From Pseudoruegeria aquimaris (GTDB lineage Bacteria > Pseudomonadota > Alphaproteobacteria > Rhodobacterales > Rhodobacteraceae), in contig NZ_FWFQ01000012.1 in assembly GCF_900172235.1 (NCBI RefSeq), forward strand, positions 1-64,000: a DNA stretch of 64,000 nucleotides, in the 5' to 3' direction. A model generated the notes under the pieces. It saw only the letters and a list, made by a program, of their open reading frames with translations, was not told the origin of the DNA and searched no databases. The position numbers and the translations under genes are program-made. This document shows, in pieces, positions 1-9,013 of the stretch (the first letter of the stretch is position 1; each line of letters opens with the position of its first letter).

Positions 1-55
1 ACAGCGGCGAGATCACCGCCCATTCCGCATCGCTCACATCGTGTCTGCCCGTCAT
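1..55 (-). CDS. IS5-family transposase, N-terminal fragment (runs off window)
   Basis: Only the first 18 codons are present. They read MTGRHDVSDAEWAVISPL, which matches the usual opening of IS5-family (IS4/DUF4096-type) transposases, where an acidic-Glu-Trp 'DAEW..I.PLLP' motif follows a short basic start. A good ribosome site (GGAGG) lies a few bases before the ATG. The protein would cut and paste the IS. Whether the complete gene is intact cannot be seen here. Confidence 0.75.
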   Translation of the reverse strand, partial: MTGRHDVSDAEWAVISPL

Positions 56-128
56 GCTCACCTCCGTTTCCGAAAGTGAATCATCACACCGCCAAAAACG
101 GAATCCCGTTTATGAGTTCACGACCTAA
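1..128 (-). mobile_element. End of an IS5-family insertion sequence, truncated by window edge
   Basis: The first bases encode the start of a transposase reading leftwards out of the window, so this is one end of an insertion sequence whose body lies outside. Upstream of the transposase start is an AT-richer stretch (about 60-120), unlike the surrounding GC-rich DNA, as expected for an IS terminus. The exact terminal inverted repeat and target duplication cannot be set without the other end; the boundary at about 128, just before the next gene, is a guess. Confidence 0.5.
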
Positions 129-137
129 CGTGGCGCC

Positions 138-860
138 ATGACGCTTTCGAAGACCCTCGCCTATTTCGGCCCCCTGGATCTGGCCGCCGTTCTCCTGATC
201 TGGGGCGGCTGGCTCGGCATCGGCTTGCTCGTGGACAACGCCCGCAGCCACAACCCTTCGGTTTCGGTGCTGATGCGCCGCTACCGCCGCGAATGGATGC
301 GCCAGTTCGTCACCCGCCAGCCGCGCATCTTCGACGCCACCATCCTGTCGTCGCTGCGGCAGGGCACGACCTTCTTCGCCTCGGCCTGCATGATCGCCCT
401 CGGCGGCGGGCTGGCGCTGATCGGCAACACCGAACGGCTCTCCGGCGTGGCGGCGGATTTCACCTTCGAAACCGCGCCCGACATCGTATGGGAGGTCAAG
501 ATCGGCATGGCGCTTATCTTCGTCGTCAATGCCTTCCTGAAATTCGTCTGGGCCCATCGCGTCTTCGGCTACTGCGCCGTCGTCATGGCGGCGGTGCCCA
601 ACGATCCCGAGGATCCCTCCGTCTACCGGCGGGCCGATCAGGCCGCCGAACTGAACATCTCCGCCGCCCGCAGCTACAACCGGGGCCTGCGCTCGATCTA
701 TTTCGCGCTGGCGGCGCTGACCTGGCTGCTGGGCGCCTGGGCGCTGCTCTGCGCCACCGCGCTGACTCTCGCCTTCCTGTGGCGGCGGGAGTTTTCCTCC
801 CATTCGCGGCAGGTGCTGGAAGAAGGGCTCGGAACCCTCGCGCAGGAGCCGGTCGAATGA
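138..860 (+). CDS. DUF599 family membrane protein
   Basis: A 240-residue integral membrane protein of the DUF599 family. Four hydrophobic segments are visible at about residues 12-31, 75-95, 118-150 and 187-215. The stretch WAHRVFGYC within the third segment is typical of the family, as is the conserved N-terminal region with a basic loop after the first helix. Molecular function is unknown. The gene begins only about 80 bases from the IS transposase start and has no clear ribosome site, so the IS may have replaced its native upstream region. Its stop overlaps the start of the next gene (ATGA), suggesting coupling. Confidence 0.8.
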   Translation: MTLSKTLAYFGPLDLAAVLLIWGGWLGIGLLVDNARSHNPSVSVLMRRYRREWMRQFVTRQPRIFDATILSSLRQGTTFFASACMIALGGGLALIGNTERLSGVAADFTFETAPDIVWEVKIGMALIFVVNAFLKFVWAHRVFGYCAVVMAAVPNDPEDPSVYRRADQAAELNISAARSYNRGLRSIYFALAALTWLLGAWALLCATALTLAFLWRREFSSHSRQVLEEGLGTLAQEPVE

Positions 861-1216
861 TGCGCGCCGCCCTGATCGCCTGCCTGCTCTGCCCGGCGCT
901 GACCGCCCGGGCCGACATCCCGGTCGTCGAAGGCGCAACGGCGATTCGCGATGGGGCCGGCTGGCGGTTTTCCGTCACCCTGAGCCACCCCGATACCGGG
1001 TGGGATCACTACGCCGACGGCTGGCGCGTCGTGGCCGAAGACGGCACGGTGCTGGCAACGCGCGAACTTCTGCATCCTCATGTCACTGAACAGCCGTTCA
1101 CCCGTTCCCTCGGCGGCGTTGCCCTTCAAGAAGGCATCAAACGTGTGGGGATCCAGGCGCGCTGCAACCGGGATGGTTGGGGCAAGGTCGGCTTCTGGCT
1201 CGATCTGGGGGAGTAG
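857..1216 (+). CDS. Small secreted protein of unknown function
   Basis: A 119-residue protein with a clear Sec signal peptide (MMRAALIACLLCPALTARA, cleavage probably after ARA at about residue 19). The mature part is a compact, likely beta-rich domain with one late Cys and several Trp residues (W-DHYADGW, DGWGKVGFW). It starts within the stop codon of the DUF599 gene, so the two are probably co-transcribed. I do not recognise a named family; it looks like a periplasmic protein conserved in Rhodobacteraceae. It converges on the minus-strand membrane module, with only 9 bases between the two stops. Confidence 0.7.
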   Translation: MMRAALIACLLCPALTARADIPVVEGATAIRDGAGWRFSVTLSHPDTGWDHYADGWRVVAEDGTVLATRELLHPHVTEQPFTRSLGGVALQEGIKRVGIQARCNRDGWGKVGFWLDLGE

Positions 1217-1225
1217 TCCGCGCCG

Positions 1226-3319
1226 TCACGCGGCGCCGGCACGCCGCGCCCTGCGGCCCTCGTAGAGCCAGGCGGCGATCGCCAGCAGACCGGTCAGCAG
1301 CAGGAACAGCCACGCCGGCAAGAGCGGCGCGACCCGCACGTCGGTCGTCAAGTAGGCGTTGCGCGGGGTCAGCCCCAGCCAGCCGCGCCCGGCCGCAGGC
1401 CGGCCCGGACGCACGTCGCGCAGGCCCGGCATCCCGGCCGAAAGCGCCACGGCGCCCCCGTTCCCGGCATCCACCAGGGCGGCGAGCGGTTCCGCCGAAG
1501 CGATCGTCTGCTCGAACTCGCGGGGCGCCGCCGGCCCCAACGCAACCACGCTTTCCAGCTCGGCCTCCTTCAACCGGTAGAGCCCGATGTCAGCCCCCAC
1601 GTAGGTGCCTTCGTAGCGCCCCGGCGCCACCTGCTGAAGCCCGAGGCGCTCGGTTTCGCCGGACGGGTTGGTGATCTCGACCTCGCCGATCTCCTCGCCA
1701 AGCGTGCGGCGCACGATCGTCATTTCCTGCCCGTTGGCCTCGGCCCAGAGGGCCTCTTCCTCGAGTTCGGGCTCCTTCATCATCCAATGGGCCAGCCGGC
1801 GCAGCAGTTCGAGCTGCGGCCCGCCGCCTTCGAACCCCCGGCTCCAGAGCCAGGCGTGATCCGACGCCAGCAGCGCCACGCGCCCTTCGCCCACGCGATC
1901 CAGCATCAGCAGCGGCCGCCCGTCGATGCCTTCCATCACCGTGGTGCCCGCCAGCGGATCGAGATCCACGAGGCGGAACCAGCGCCCCCAGGCCGGCGTG
2001 CCCTCGGCATCGAGATAGGGCGCGTCCAGCCCTTCCGTCACCGGGTGGCGCTGGCCCATTTCGGTGATCGCGGGGCGGTATCCCTCCTCGATCACGCGCG
2101 CGGTGGGGGCGCCGGGCAGCACGTTGGCGAGCCCGGAGTGGAACAGGCTGTCGGCGGAGGCGAAATCCGGCCCGGCGGCGAGCAGCACGGCGCCGCCCTC
2201 CTCCACGTAGCGGGCCACGTTGTCGAGGTAGAGCCCCGGCAGGATCCCGCGCCGCTTGTAACGGTCGAAGATGATCAGGTCGAACTCGTCGATCTTGTCG
2301 AGAAACAGCTCCCGCGTCGGGAAGGCGATGAGCGAAAGCTCCGATACCGGCACGCCGTCCTGCTTCTCGGGCGGGCGCAGGATGGTGAAATGGACGAGAT
2401 CCACCGAGCTGTCGGATTTCAGCAGGTTGCGCCACGTGCGCTCGCCCGGATGCGGCTCGCCCGAAACCAGAAGCACGCGCAGCCTGTCGCGCACACCGTT
2501 GATCTGCACCACCGCGCTGTTGTTGCGGGTGGTCAGCTCGCCCTCGGCCTCGGGCACCGTGATCTGCACCACGTTCAGCCCGCCATGCGCGAGGGTGATG
2601 GGCAGTTCCAGATCGCGCCCCGTGGGCACGCGCACCGTCACCGGCGGCTCGCCGTCCACGGAGATTTCAAGCTGCGAAAGCCCCTGGACATCTTCGGGAA
2701 CCGCGCCCTGATCCTCCACCCGCAGCGTGAGGATGATCTCTTCGCCGAGGATGCCGAAGGCCGGGGCATTGCGCACCGCGAGGCGGCGATCCCAGTCCTC
2801 GGGTTCCCCGGTGAGCAGCACATGCACCGGCGCGGGCACCGCCGGCTGGAGATCGGCGTCATGCACCTGCCCGTCCGTCAGCAGGAAGACACCGGCCAGC
2901 CGCGCGTCCGGCAGATCGGCCATCGCCTGCGCCAGCGCGCCCATCAGGCGGGTGCCGCTGTTGTCCTCGCCATCACCGACGACGACGCGGCGCGTCTCGG
3001 TGCCGGGGCGCGCGTCAAGGGCGGCCTCCAGCTGCGCGGCGGCGGCATCCATCTGCGCGGGCCGCCCCCCGATGCCCTGGCTGGCGCTGCGATCTTCGAT
3101 CACCAGCGCGATGTCGTCCAGCGGGTCGCGCTCCTCGGTCTGAAGGGACGGGTTGGCAAGCGCCAGCAGCAGCACGGCCCCGCCGAAAGCGCGCAGCCAC
3201 CAGCCCGAGAGGCCGCGGTAGGCGGCGAAGAGGAGAAGCGCCACCAGAAGCGCCGCGCCGGCCCAGATCAGGGGCCAAGGCACGAGGGCGTCGAAAAGGA
3301 TCCGGTCTGCCGTCATCAT
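1226..3319 (-). CDS. Large membrane protein with VWA-like and glutamine amidotransferase-like domains (MoxR module)
   Basis: Last gene of the MoxR-DUF58-DUF4159 module; 697 residues. The N-terminus has two membrane helices (about residues 15-55). A VWA-like domain follows, with a MIDAS-type D-R-S-A-S near residue 75 and LLTDG later. The middle (about 320-510) resembles a class I amidotransferase fold (LIIFDRYKRRG, GGAVLLAAGPD) but no catalytic Cys triad is obvious. One helix close to the C-terminus is followed by a basic tail. Such proteins are usually annotated only as 'membrane protein' or 'glutamine amidotransferase'. The likely role is a membrane partner of the MoxR ATPase in assembly or stress resistance (inferred from family). 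It overlaps the upstream gene by 4 bases (ATGA). Confidence 0.75.
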   Translation of the reverse strand: MMTADRILFDALVPWPLIWAGAALLVALLLFAAYRGLSGWWLRAFGGAVLLLALANPSLQTEERDPLDDIALVIEDRSASQGIGGRPAQMDAAAAQLEAALDARPGTETRRVVVGDGEDNSGTRLMGALAQAMADLPDARLAGVFLLTDGQVHDADLQPAVPAPVHVLLTGEPEDWDRRLAVRNAPAFGILGEEIILTLRVEDQGAVPEDVQGLSQLEISVDGEPPVTVRVPTGRDLELPITLAHGGLNVVQITVPEAEGELTTRNNSAVVQINGVRDRLRVLLVSGEPHPGERTWRNLLKSDSSVDLVHFTILRPPEKQDGVPVSELSLIAFPTRELFLDKIDEFDLIIFDRYKRRGILPGLYLDNVARYVEEGGAVLLAAGPDFASADSLFHSGLANVLPGAPTARVIEEGYRPAITEMGQRHPVTEGLDAPYLDAEGTPAWGRWFRLVDLDPLAGTTVMEGIDGRPLLMLDRVGEGRVALLASDHAWLWSRGFEGGGPQLELLRRLAHWMMKEPELEEEALWAEANGQEMTIVRRTLGEEIGEVEITNPSGETERLGLQQVAPGRYEGTYVGADIGLYRLKEAELESVVALGPAAPREFEQTIASAEPLAALVDAGNGGAVALSAGMPGLRDVRPGRPAAGRGWLGLTPRNAYLTTDVRVAPLLPAWLFLLLTGLLAIAAWLYEGRRARRAGAA

Positions 3320-6141
3320 TGCCCCAGCCTGTCCAGTAGCGCAGGCACGTGGACCTGATCGGATTTGTAGTTGCCCGTGAGCACGTGCATCACGAGGTTC
3401 ACGCCGAAGCGCAGGGCGATCTCACGCTGCATCTCGCCGCCGAAGCCCCGGCCCACCGGGAACAGGCGGTTGCCGCTCTCGTCGATGGCCCAGGCGGACG
3501 CCCAGTCGTTGCCCCCGATCACCACCGGGGTCACGCCGTCATTGAGATTGCGGAAGGGCATGCCCTCGATCTGCACCGCGTCCGGCGGCGCGGCCTCCAC
3601 CCAGACCTCCCGGCCGGCGTGGCGGCCGGGGAAATCCTGCAACAGGTAGAAGGTGCGGGTCAGGACGTGATCCGCCGGGATCTGCTCCAGCGGCGGGATG
3701 TCCAGCGGCGCGGCCAGCTGTTGCAGGCGGCGGGCCTGCGGCGTCTGGCCGGCGTAGCCCGAGACATCGGCATCGCGCGTATCGAACAGGATCATCCCGC
3801 CCGTGCGCAGGTAGCGGTTGAGCTTGGCGTAGGCTTCGTCGCTGGGCAGCGGCTGGTTTTCCGAAACGGGCCAGTAGAGGAAGGGGAAGAAGGCCAGTTC
3901 GTCGGTTTCGAGGTTCACCGCGATCGGCTCGGCCGGCTCGATCGCCGTGCGCTGCCGCAGCGTGCGCCCCAGGCCGCGCAGGCCGGCCTGCGCCACGCGG
4001 TCGAGCGCCGGATCGCCGGTCACGACATGGGCCAGAACCACGTCACGGGTGGCGGCGAGGGCCAGCGCCTCGGCCGCCTCGGAAGGCGCCGCCTGTGCCG
4101 GGGCCTCCGCCTGCTGCGCCGCAAGCGGGCTCGCTTGCAGGAACAGCGCGCCCAGCCCCGCGGCCAGCAGGAAGGCCGCCGTGCGCGTGCCGCGCGACAG
4201 CAGCCCGGAGAGCCGCCCGCCCACGAGCAGCGAGGCAAGGATGTCCAGCAGCAGCAGCGCGAGCGCGGCGGCCAGAAGCGGCCCCTTGAGGCCGAATTCC
4301 CGGGCCACGGCAAGCCCTTCGACAGGCACGCCGACGGGCCATTCGGCCCGCGCAAGCGTGGCCTCGGGGCCGAGAACGTTCAGCGCGATGGCGCGATCGC
4401 CCGATGCATAGAGCCCCGGCGGGGAGGTCGGGCCGGCCTGGCCCGCCGCGAGCACTTCCCCGGCGACGCCCGCCAGCGCCCCGGCCTCGGCGAAGCCGCC
4501 GAAGGCATCCAGCACGCGCACGGGCTGCCAGCTGGTGCCGGCCAGATCCTCGGCGGAGGGGCGGTCGGGCCGGGTGGACACGGCGAGCCGCTCCAGCATC
4601 TGCACGAAAAGCCCCGAGAGCGGCAGGCTGGACCATTCCGCATTGGCGGTGACGTGGAAGAGCACGACCTGCCCGTCACCGAGCGGCTTGCGGGTGACGA
4701 GCGGGGTGCCGTCTTCGAGCACGGCGATGGTGCGGCTGGCGAGTTCGGGATCCGGCTGCGCCAGCACCTGCGCGCTCACCTCCACCTCCCGAGGCACCGG
4801 CAGTCCGAAGAAGGGCGAGCCGTCGGTGAAGGCGCGCAGCCGTTTGGGGGCACCCCAGCTCATGGCGCCGCCCACCGTGCGGCCGCCCTCTCGCAGGCGC
4901 ACCGGCATCAGCGGATCTTCTTCGGCGCGGCTCACGTCGCTCGCCGCCAGGCGGGGGCCGGCGAAGCGCAGCAGCAGCCCCCCGGCCTCCACCCAATCCA
5001 GAAGCGCCGCCGCCTCGGCCGGCGCGAGCGTGGCCACGTCGGCGAGGATGATCGCGTCCGGGTTGGCGGGCAGCAGTTCGGTCAGCCCGCCTTCCAGCAG
5101 ATCCGCCGTGGGCGCGAGCGCCTGCCGCAGGTAATGCAGCGGCGACAGCAGTTCGAGCCCTTCGCGATCCTCGCGGCCCGCGATCAGCGCCACTTCGCGG
5201 CGTTTCAGGGCGTCATCCGTCAGGGCCACCGCGCCGGCGGAGCGCACGCCGGCGACCGTGAAGCGGGACACGCGGTTGCGCAGCTCCGGCGGCAGCGCCA
5301 GCGTGACCACCGCCTCGCCGGCACCGGCGTCGAAGGTCGCCGTGCCGCTGGCAAGCGCGCGTTCCGTGCCCGCCGGGTCCAGCCCGATCGCGGCGACGGA
5401 AACCGATTGCGCCACGGCCGTCAGATCCCGCAGGACGGTAATCTCGATCACCCCGTCGGCGTAGATGGCCGGGCGCAGGCCGAGGCTCGCCGTGGGCGGC
5501 TGGAACACCGTCACCGCGCCGCGCGTCTGCAGGGCCGCCAGCAGGGTCTCGCGCCCCTCGCGGGCCAGCCCGTCGGAAATCCAGTAGGTTTCGAAATCCA
5601 CCTGCGGCAGGGCCAGCCCCCAGTCCGCCAGCGCCGCAGCGGAGGGTGCGTGCGCCTTCGGCGAAACGCCGGCAAGGCGGTTCTTCCACGCATCCGCGGA
5701 TTGGAAGGGCAGATCGCCGGCAGGCGGAAGTTCGGTCAGGGTGACCACGGCCACCGAGCGCCCGGCACGCCCGGCCTCCTCCAGCAGGGCTTCGGCGCGC
5801 TGGATACGGCGCGGCCAGGCCTGCGCGGAGGCCCATGTGCCGTCCATCACGATCAGCAGCGGCCCCTCGCCCGCCCGCTGCGGCTGGGGGTTCAGAACCG
5901 GGCCGGAAAAGCCGAGGATGAGCGCCGCCACCGCGGCCAGCCGCAAGAGCAGCAGCCACCAGGGCGTGCGATCCGTTTCGCTTTCCTCGTCCTTGAGCCC
6001 CAGAAGCAGGACGACACCGGGGAACCGGCGGCGGATCGGCGCCGGCGGCACCACGCGCAGCAGGATCCACAGGACGGGCAGCACCAGCAGCCCCAGCAGG
6101 AGCCAGGGCGCGGTGAAGCCGATGGGGCCCAGAACCAGCAT
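3316..6141 (-). CDS. DUF4159 domain protein with BatA-like N-terminus
   Basis: 941 residues. The N-terminal ~90 residues match the aerotolerance BatA N-terminal region: a hydrophobic segment at about 14-32, then a PAPIRRRFPG motif and a second helix. A long periplasm-facing region with VWA-like and amidotransferase-like folds follows, then two helices around 640-700. The last ~205 residues form DUF4159 (LAHVVTGDPALDR, FPFLYWPVSE, GGMILFDTRD). The protein probably spans the inner membrane and works with the MoxR/DUF58 pair next door. Its start shares one base with the stop of the DUF58 gene (TGATG), indicating translational coupling. Biochemical function is not established. Confidence 0.85.
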   Translation of the reverse strand: MLVLGPIGFTAPWLLLGLLVLPVLWILLRVVPPAPIRRRFPGVVLLLGLKDEESETDRTPWWLLLLRLAAVAALILGFSGPVLNPQPQRAGEGPLLIVMDGTWASAQAWPRRIQRAEALLEEAGRAGRSVAVVTLTELPPAGDLPFQSADAWKNRLAGVSPKAHAPSAAALADWGLALPQVDFETYWISDGLAREGRETLLAALQTRGAVTVFQPPTASLGLRPAIYADGVIEITVLRDLTAVAQSVSVAAIGLDPAGTERALASGTATFDAGAGEAVVTLALPPELRNRVSRFTVAGVRSAGAVALTDDALKRREVALIAGREDREGLELLSPLHYLRQALAPTADLLEGGLTELLPANPDAIILADVATLAPAEAAALLDWVEAGGLLLRFAGPRLAASDVSRAEEDPLMPVRLREGGRTVGGAMSWGAPKRLRAFTDGSPFFGLPVPREVEVSAQVLAQPDPELASRTIAVLEDGTPLVTRKPLGDGQVVLFHVTANAEWSSLPLSGLFVQMLERLAVSTRPDRPSAEDLAGTSWQPVRVLDAFGGFAEAGALAGVAGEVLAAGQAGPTSPPGLYASGDRAIALNVLGPEATLARAEWPVGVPVEGLAVAREFGLKGPLLAAALALLLLDILASLLVGGRLSGLLSRGTRTAAFLLAAGLGALFLQASPLAAQQAEAPAQAAPSEAAEALALAATRDVVLAHVVTGDPALDRVAQAGLRGLGRTLRQRTAIEPAEPIAVNLETDELAFFPFLYWPVSENQPLPSDEAYAKLNRYLRTGGMILFDTRDADVSGYAGQTPQARRLQQLAAPLDIPPLEQIPADHVLTRTFYLLQDFPGRHAGREVWVEAAPPDAVQIEGMPFRNLNDGVTPVVIGGNDWASAWAIDESGNRLFPVGRGFGGEMQREIALRFGVNLVMHVLTGNYKSDQVHVPALLDRLGQ

Positions 6142-7019
6142 CAGCGCCGCCCCCTCTGCAGCGCTTCATGCAGCCACAGAAGCGCCGCCTGCCCGGGCTG
6201 ATCGGTGTGGTGGACATGCATCTGCCAGCCGGTGGCGCGGCACAGGGCCGAGAGCGCATCGCGCCGTGCCGCCAGCCTTTCGAGGTAGCGCGCGCGCAGA
6301 TCGCCCGCCCTGCGGGTTTCGTGGCGCATCGTGCCGCCCACGCTTTCGAAGATGGTGCGCCCATCGAAGGGGAAGCTCTCCTCCTGCGGATCCAGAACCT
6401 GGAACAACACGCCGCGCACGTCCCTGTCGGCGGCGCGGGCGACGGCCTCTTCGATTCCGCCGAAGGGGCCGAGGAAATCCGAAAAGAAGATCGCGGTGGA
6501 ATGGGGCCGCATCCCGCGGGTTTCCGGCGCGCCGTATTCCCGGCCCTCGCCCTCACCCAGAAGCTCTTCGGCCAGCCGCAGCAGTTGCGCTTCGCCCGAA
6601 CGCGGTGGATGATCCGATGTGGTCAGCCCCACGCGCTCGCCGGCGCGCACCAAGAGGATGGAGAGCGCCAGCGCCAAGGTCCGCGCCCGCGAGATCTTGC
6701 GCGGGAAGGCCTCGGCCGAGGTGAAATCCATCGCGCGGGCATTGTCGATCCAGAACATCACGCTCTGCGCCGCCTGCCATTCGCGCTGGCGGATAAAATG
6801 CACATCGGATTTCGCCGAACGGCGCCAGTCCACCAGCCGGGCTTCGTCGCCCTCGACGGCGGGGCGGTATTGCCAGAATTCATCGCCAAGGCCGGCCCGC
6901 CGGCGGCCGTGTTCGCCCAGAAGCACCGTCGCGGCGAGGCGCTCCGCATCCGCCAGAAGGGGCGGAAACGGCGCGGCGATCTCCGCCGCCGTCCGGCGCA
7001 GGGCGCGAGGGGCTCTCAC
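6141..7019 (-). CDS. DUF58 domain-containing protein
   Basis: 292 residues with the DUF58 signature (a basic-acidic motif, here EGDEARLVDWRRSAKSD followed by RQREWQ) in the first half, and a VWA-like metal-binding fold afterwards (FWIDNARAMDF; LTTSDHPP). DUF58 proteins nearly always sit beside a MoxR-type AAA+ ATPase and are thought to be its partner or substrate adaptor. Here the gene overlaps moxR by 4 bases and abuts the DUF4159 gene. No signal peptide or long hydrophobic helix is evident, so it is probably cytoplasmic or peripheral. Confidence 0.88.
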   Translation of the reverse strand: MRAPRALRRTAAEIAAPFPPLLADAERLAATVLLGEHGRRRAGLGDEFWQYRPAVEGDEARLVDWRRSAKSDVHFIRQREWQAAQSVMFWIDNARAMDFTSAEAFPRKISRARTLALALSILLVRAGERVGLTTSDHPPRSGEAQLLRLAEELLGEGEGREYGAPETRGMRPHSTAIFFSDFLGPFGGIEEAVARAADRDVRGVLFQVLDPQEESFPFDGRTIFESVGGTMRHETRRAGDLRARYLERLAARRDALSALCRATGWQMHVHHTDQPGQAALLWLHEALQRGRR

Positions 7020-8023
7020 GCGGCGGCCTCGGTGCCGGACACCCGTTCGGCCACTTCCGCGATCACCTGCGAAAGCTCCAGCCCGCGCGCGCGGGCCGCG
7101 AAGGAAAGCGCCATGCGGTGCGAGAGCACCGGGCGCGCCATGCGCAGCACGTCCTCCGGCGAGGGCACCAGCCGCCCGTTCAACAGCGCCTCGGCGCGCA
7201 CGGTGAGCATCAGCGCCTGCGCCGCCCGCGGCCCCGGCCCCCAGGCCACGTTCTCGCGCACGACCTCGGGGGCATCCGGATCATCCGGGCGGCAGGCCCG
7301 GACCAGATCCAGGATCATCTCCACCACGGCATCGCCCACCGGCATCCGGCGCAGCAGCCGTTGCGCCGCCAGAAGCTCTTCGGCGGTGAAGACGGCCTCC
7401 GCCTCGGCTTCCTCCACCCCGGTCGTCGCCAGGATGATGGCGCGCTCGGTGTCGCGGTCGGGGTAGTCCACGTCGATCTGCACGAGGAAGCGGTCAAGCT
7501 GGGCCTCCGGCAGCGGATAGGTGCCCTCCTGTTCGATCGGGTTCTGGGTCGCCAGCACGTGGAAGGGCGCGCCGAGCGGGCGCTCCTCGCCGGCGATCGT
7601 CACCTTCTTCTCCTGCATCGCCTGAAGCAGGGCCGATTGCGTCCTCGGGCTGGCCCGGTTGATCTCATCCGCCATCAGGAGCTGGCAGAAGATCGGGCCT
7701 TCGATGAAGCGGAACTCCCGCTCCCCGCCCTTCTTCTTCTCCAGCACCTCCGAGCCGAGGATGTCGGCGGGCATCAGGTCCGGCGTGAACTGAACGCGCG
7801 ATCCTTCGAGCCCCATGACGGTGGAAAGCGTCTCCACCAGACGCGTCTTCCCGAGCCCGGGCAGGCCGATCAGCAGCGCGTGACCGCCGCACAGAAGCGA
7901 GGCGAGCGTCAGGTCCACCACGCTTTCCTGCCCGATCAACCGCTTGGAAATGCTGGCTTTCGCAGCCGCAAGCTGGCCCCCGAGGGCTTCGATCTCCGAG
8001 ACGAGGTCTTCGGGCTGGGGCAT
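7016..8023 (-). CDS. MoxR family AAA+ ATPase
   Basis: 335 residues. AAA+ motifs are clear: Walker A GLPGLGKTRL, the MoxR-type FTPDLMPADILGSEVLE, Walker B LLMADEINRASPRTQ and a sensor region LATQNPIEQEGTYPLPEAQ. MoxR ATPases act as chaperones that mature or insert metal centres into partner complexes, usually with DUF58 and VWA proteins. First gene of the four-gene minus-strand module. The start at 8023 was chosen because AGAGGAG lies 7 bases before that ATG; a start 22 codons further up has no such site. It is divergent from the DUF1285 gene with a ~59-base gap that must hold both promoters. Confidence 0.93.
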   Translation of the reverse strand: MPQPEDLVSEIEALGGQLAAAKASISKRLIGQESVVDLTLASLLCGGHALLIGLPGLGKTRLVETLSTVMGLEGSRVQFTPDLMPADILGSEVLEKKKGGEREFRFIEGPIFCQLLMADEINRASPRTQSALLQAMQEKKVTIAGEERPLGAPFHVLATQNPIEQEGTYPLPEAQLDRFLVQIDVDYPDRDTERAIILATTGVEEAEAEAVFTAEELLAAQRLLRRMPVGDAVVEMILDLVRACRPDDPDAPEVVRENVAWGPGPRAAQALMLTVRAEALLNGRLVPSPEDVLRMARPVLSHRMALSFAARARGLELSQVIAEVAERVSGTEAAA

Positions 8024-8082
8024 GGCATGTCTCCTCTGGGCGCTATATGAGCTATTAAAGGACGATAATCTGCGCAGCACAA

Positions 8083-8688
8083 ATGGCAAAACCGATGGAA
8101 GATGAAAACATCGTGAAACCCACCGCCGACACGCTGGCCGCCGCCGCGAGGGCCGCCACCAAGAAGGGGCCGCCGCCGGTCCACCTGTGGAATCCGCCCT
8201 TCTGCGGCGATCTGGACATGCGCATCGCGCGCGACGGCACGTGGTTCTACCTCGGCACGCCGATCGGCCGCATGGGGCTGGTGAAGCTCTTCTCCTCGAT
8301 CCTGCGCAAGGACGGCGAGGATTATTTCCTCGTCACCCCGGTAGAGAAGGTCGGGATCACCGTCGAAGACGCCCCCTTCGTGGCGGTGGATTTCGAAGCG
8401 GAGGGCGACGGCCCAGAGCAGCGGCTCACCTTCCGCACCCATGTGGACGACGTGGTGACGGCCGATGCGGAGCACCCGATCCGGGTGGTGCGGGATCCGG
8501 AGACGGGCGAGCCCTCGCCCTACGTGCTGGTGCGCGCCAACCTCGAAGCGCTGATCGATCGCAAGAGCTTCTACCGGCTGGTGGAACTGGGCGAACACCG
8601 CCAGCACGAAGGGCGCATGTGGTTCGGCGTCTGGTCGGGCGGCTGCTTCTTTCCGATCATTCCGTCGGACGAACTGGAGCTGGAATGA
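8083..8688 (+). CDS. DUF1285 domain-containing protein
   Basis: 201 residues matching the DUF1285 family: conserved [19 protein letters not shown], then [22 protein letters not shown], and [13 protein letters not shown]. The fold is a small beta-rich cytoplasmic domain of unknown function widespread in alphaproteobacteria. The gene is divergently arranged to moxR and this gene pair is commonly seen together in relatives (from memory of the family, not checked). The ribosome site before the ATG is weak. Its stop overlaps the next start (ATGA). Confidence 0.85.
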   Translation: MAKPMEDENIVKPTADTLAAAARAATKKGPPPVHLWNPPFCGDLDMRIARDGTWFYLGTPIGRMGLVKLFSSILRKDGEDYFLVTPVEKVGITVEDAPFVAVDFEAEGDGPEQRLTFRTHVDDVVTADAEHPIRVVRDPETGEPSPYVLVRANLEALIDRKSFYRLVELGEHRQHEGRMWFGVWSGGCFFPIIPSDELELE

Positions 8689-8918
8689 ACCGCGCCCTCG
8701 CCGCCCACCTCGCGTTCTGCGCTCTCACCTCGGGGCTGATGAGCTTCATCGTCACCTGCGTGGCCACGTGGAAGGCGCTCGGCTTCGGCGCGGGGTTCCT
8801 GGGCGACTGGCTCGCGGCCTGGGCGCTGGCCTGGCCCATCGCCTTCGCGGTGATCGCCACCGCCGGCCCGGCGGTGCGCCGGCGGGTGAACGGCTGGTTC
8901 GGGCTGGCCGGCGGATGA
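8685..8918 (+). CDS. DUF2798-like small membrane protein
   Basis: A 77-residue protein with two membrane helices (about 8-30 and 38-60), ending in a basic cytoplasmic tail. The pattern [13 protein letters not shown]...[13 protein letters not shown] is that of DUF2798 proteins, short two-helix proteins of unknown function. It starts inside the stop codon of the DUF1285 gene, so the two are translationally coupled. Confidence 0.75.
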   Translation: MNRALAAHLAFCALTSGLMSFIVTCVATWKALGFGAGFLGDWLAAWALAWPIAFAVIATAGPAVRRRVNGWFGLAGG

Positions 8919-9013
8919 AATCCTTCTCCCCCTGACAGGCTCCTGACACTATGCTGTCAGGGGGGCTGTGGCACAACGGCGGCATCGCCAACCCCGAGCA
9001 AAGGATTTGAGCC

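Noticed and set aside
3349-6201. 950-residue plus-strand reading frame opposite the DUF4159 gene
   Set aside because: Arg/Gly/Gln-rich composition with no family motif; the minus-strand gene has clear domains.
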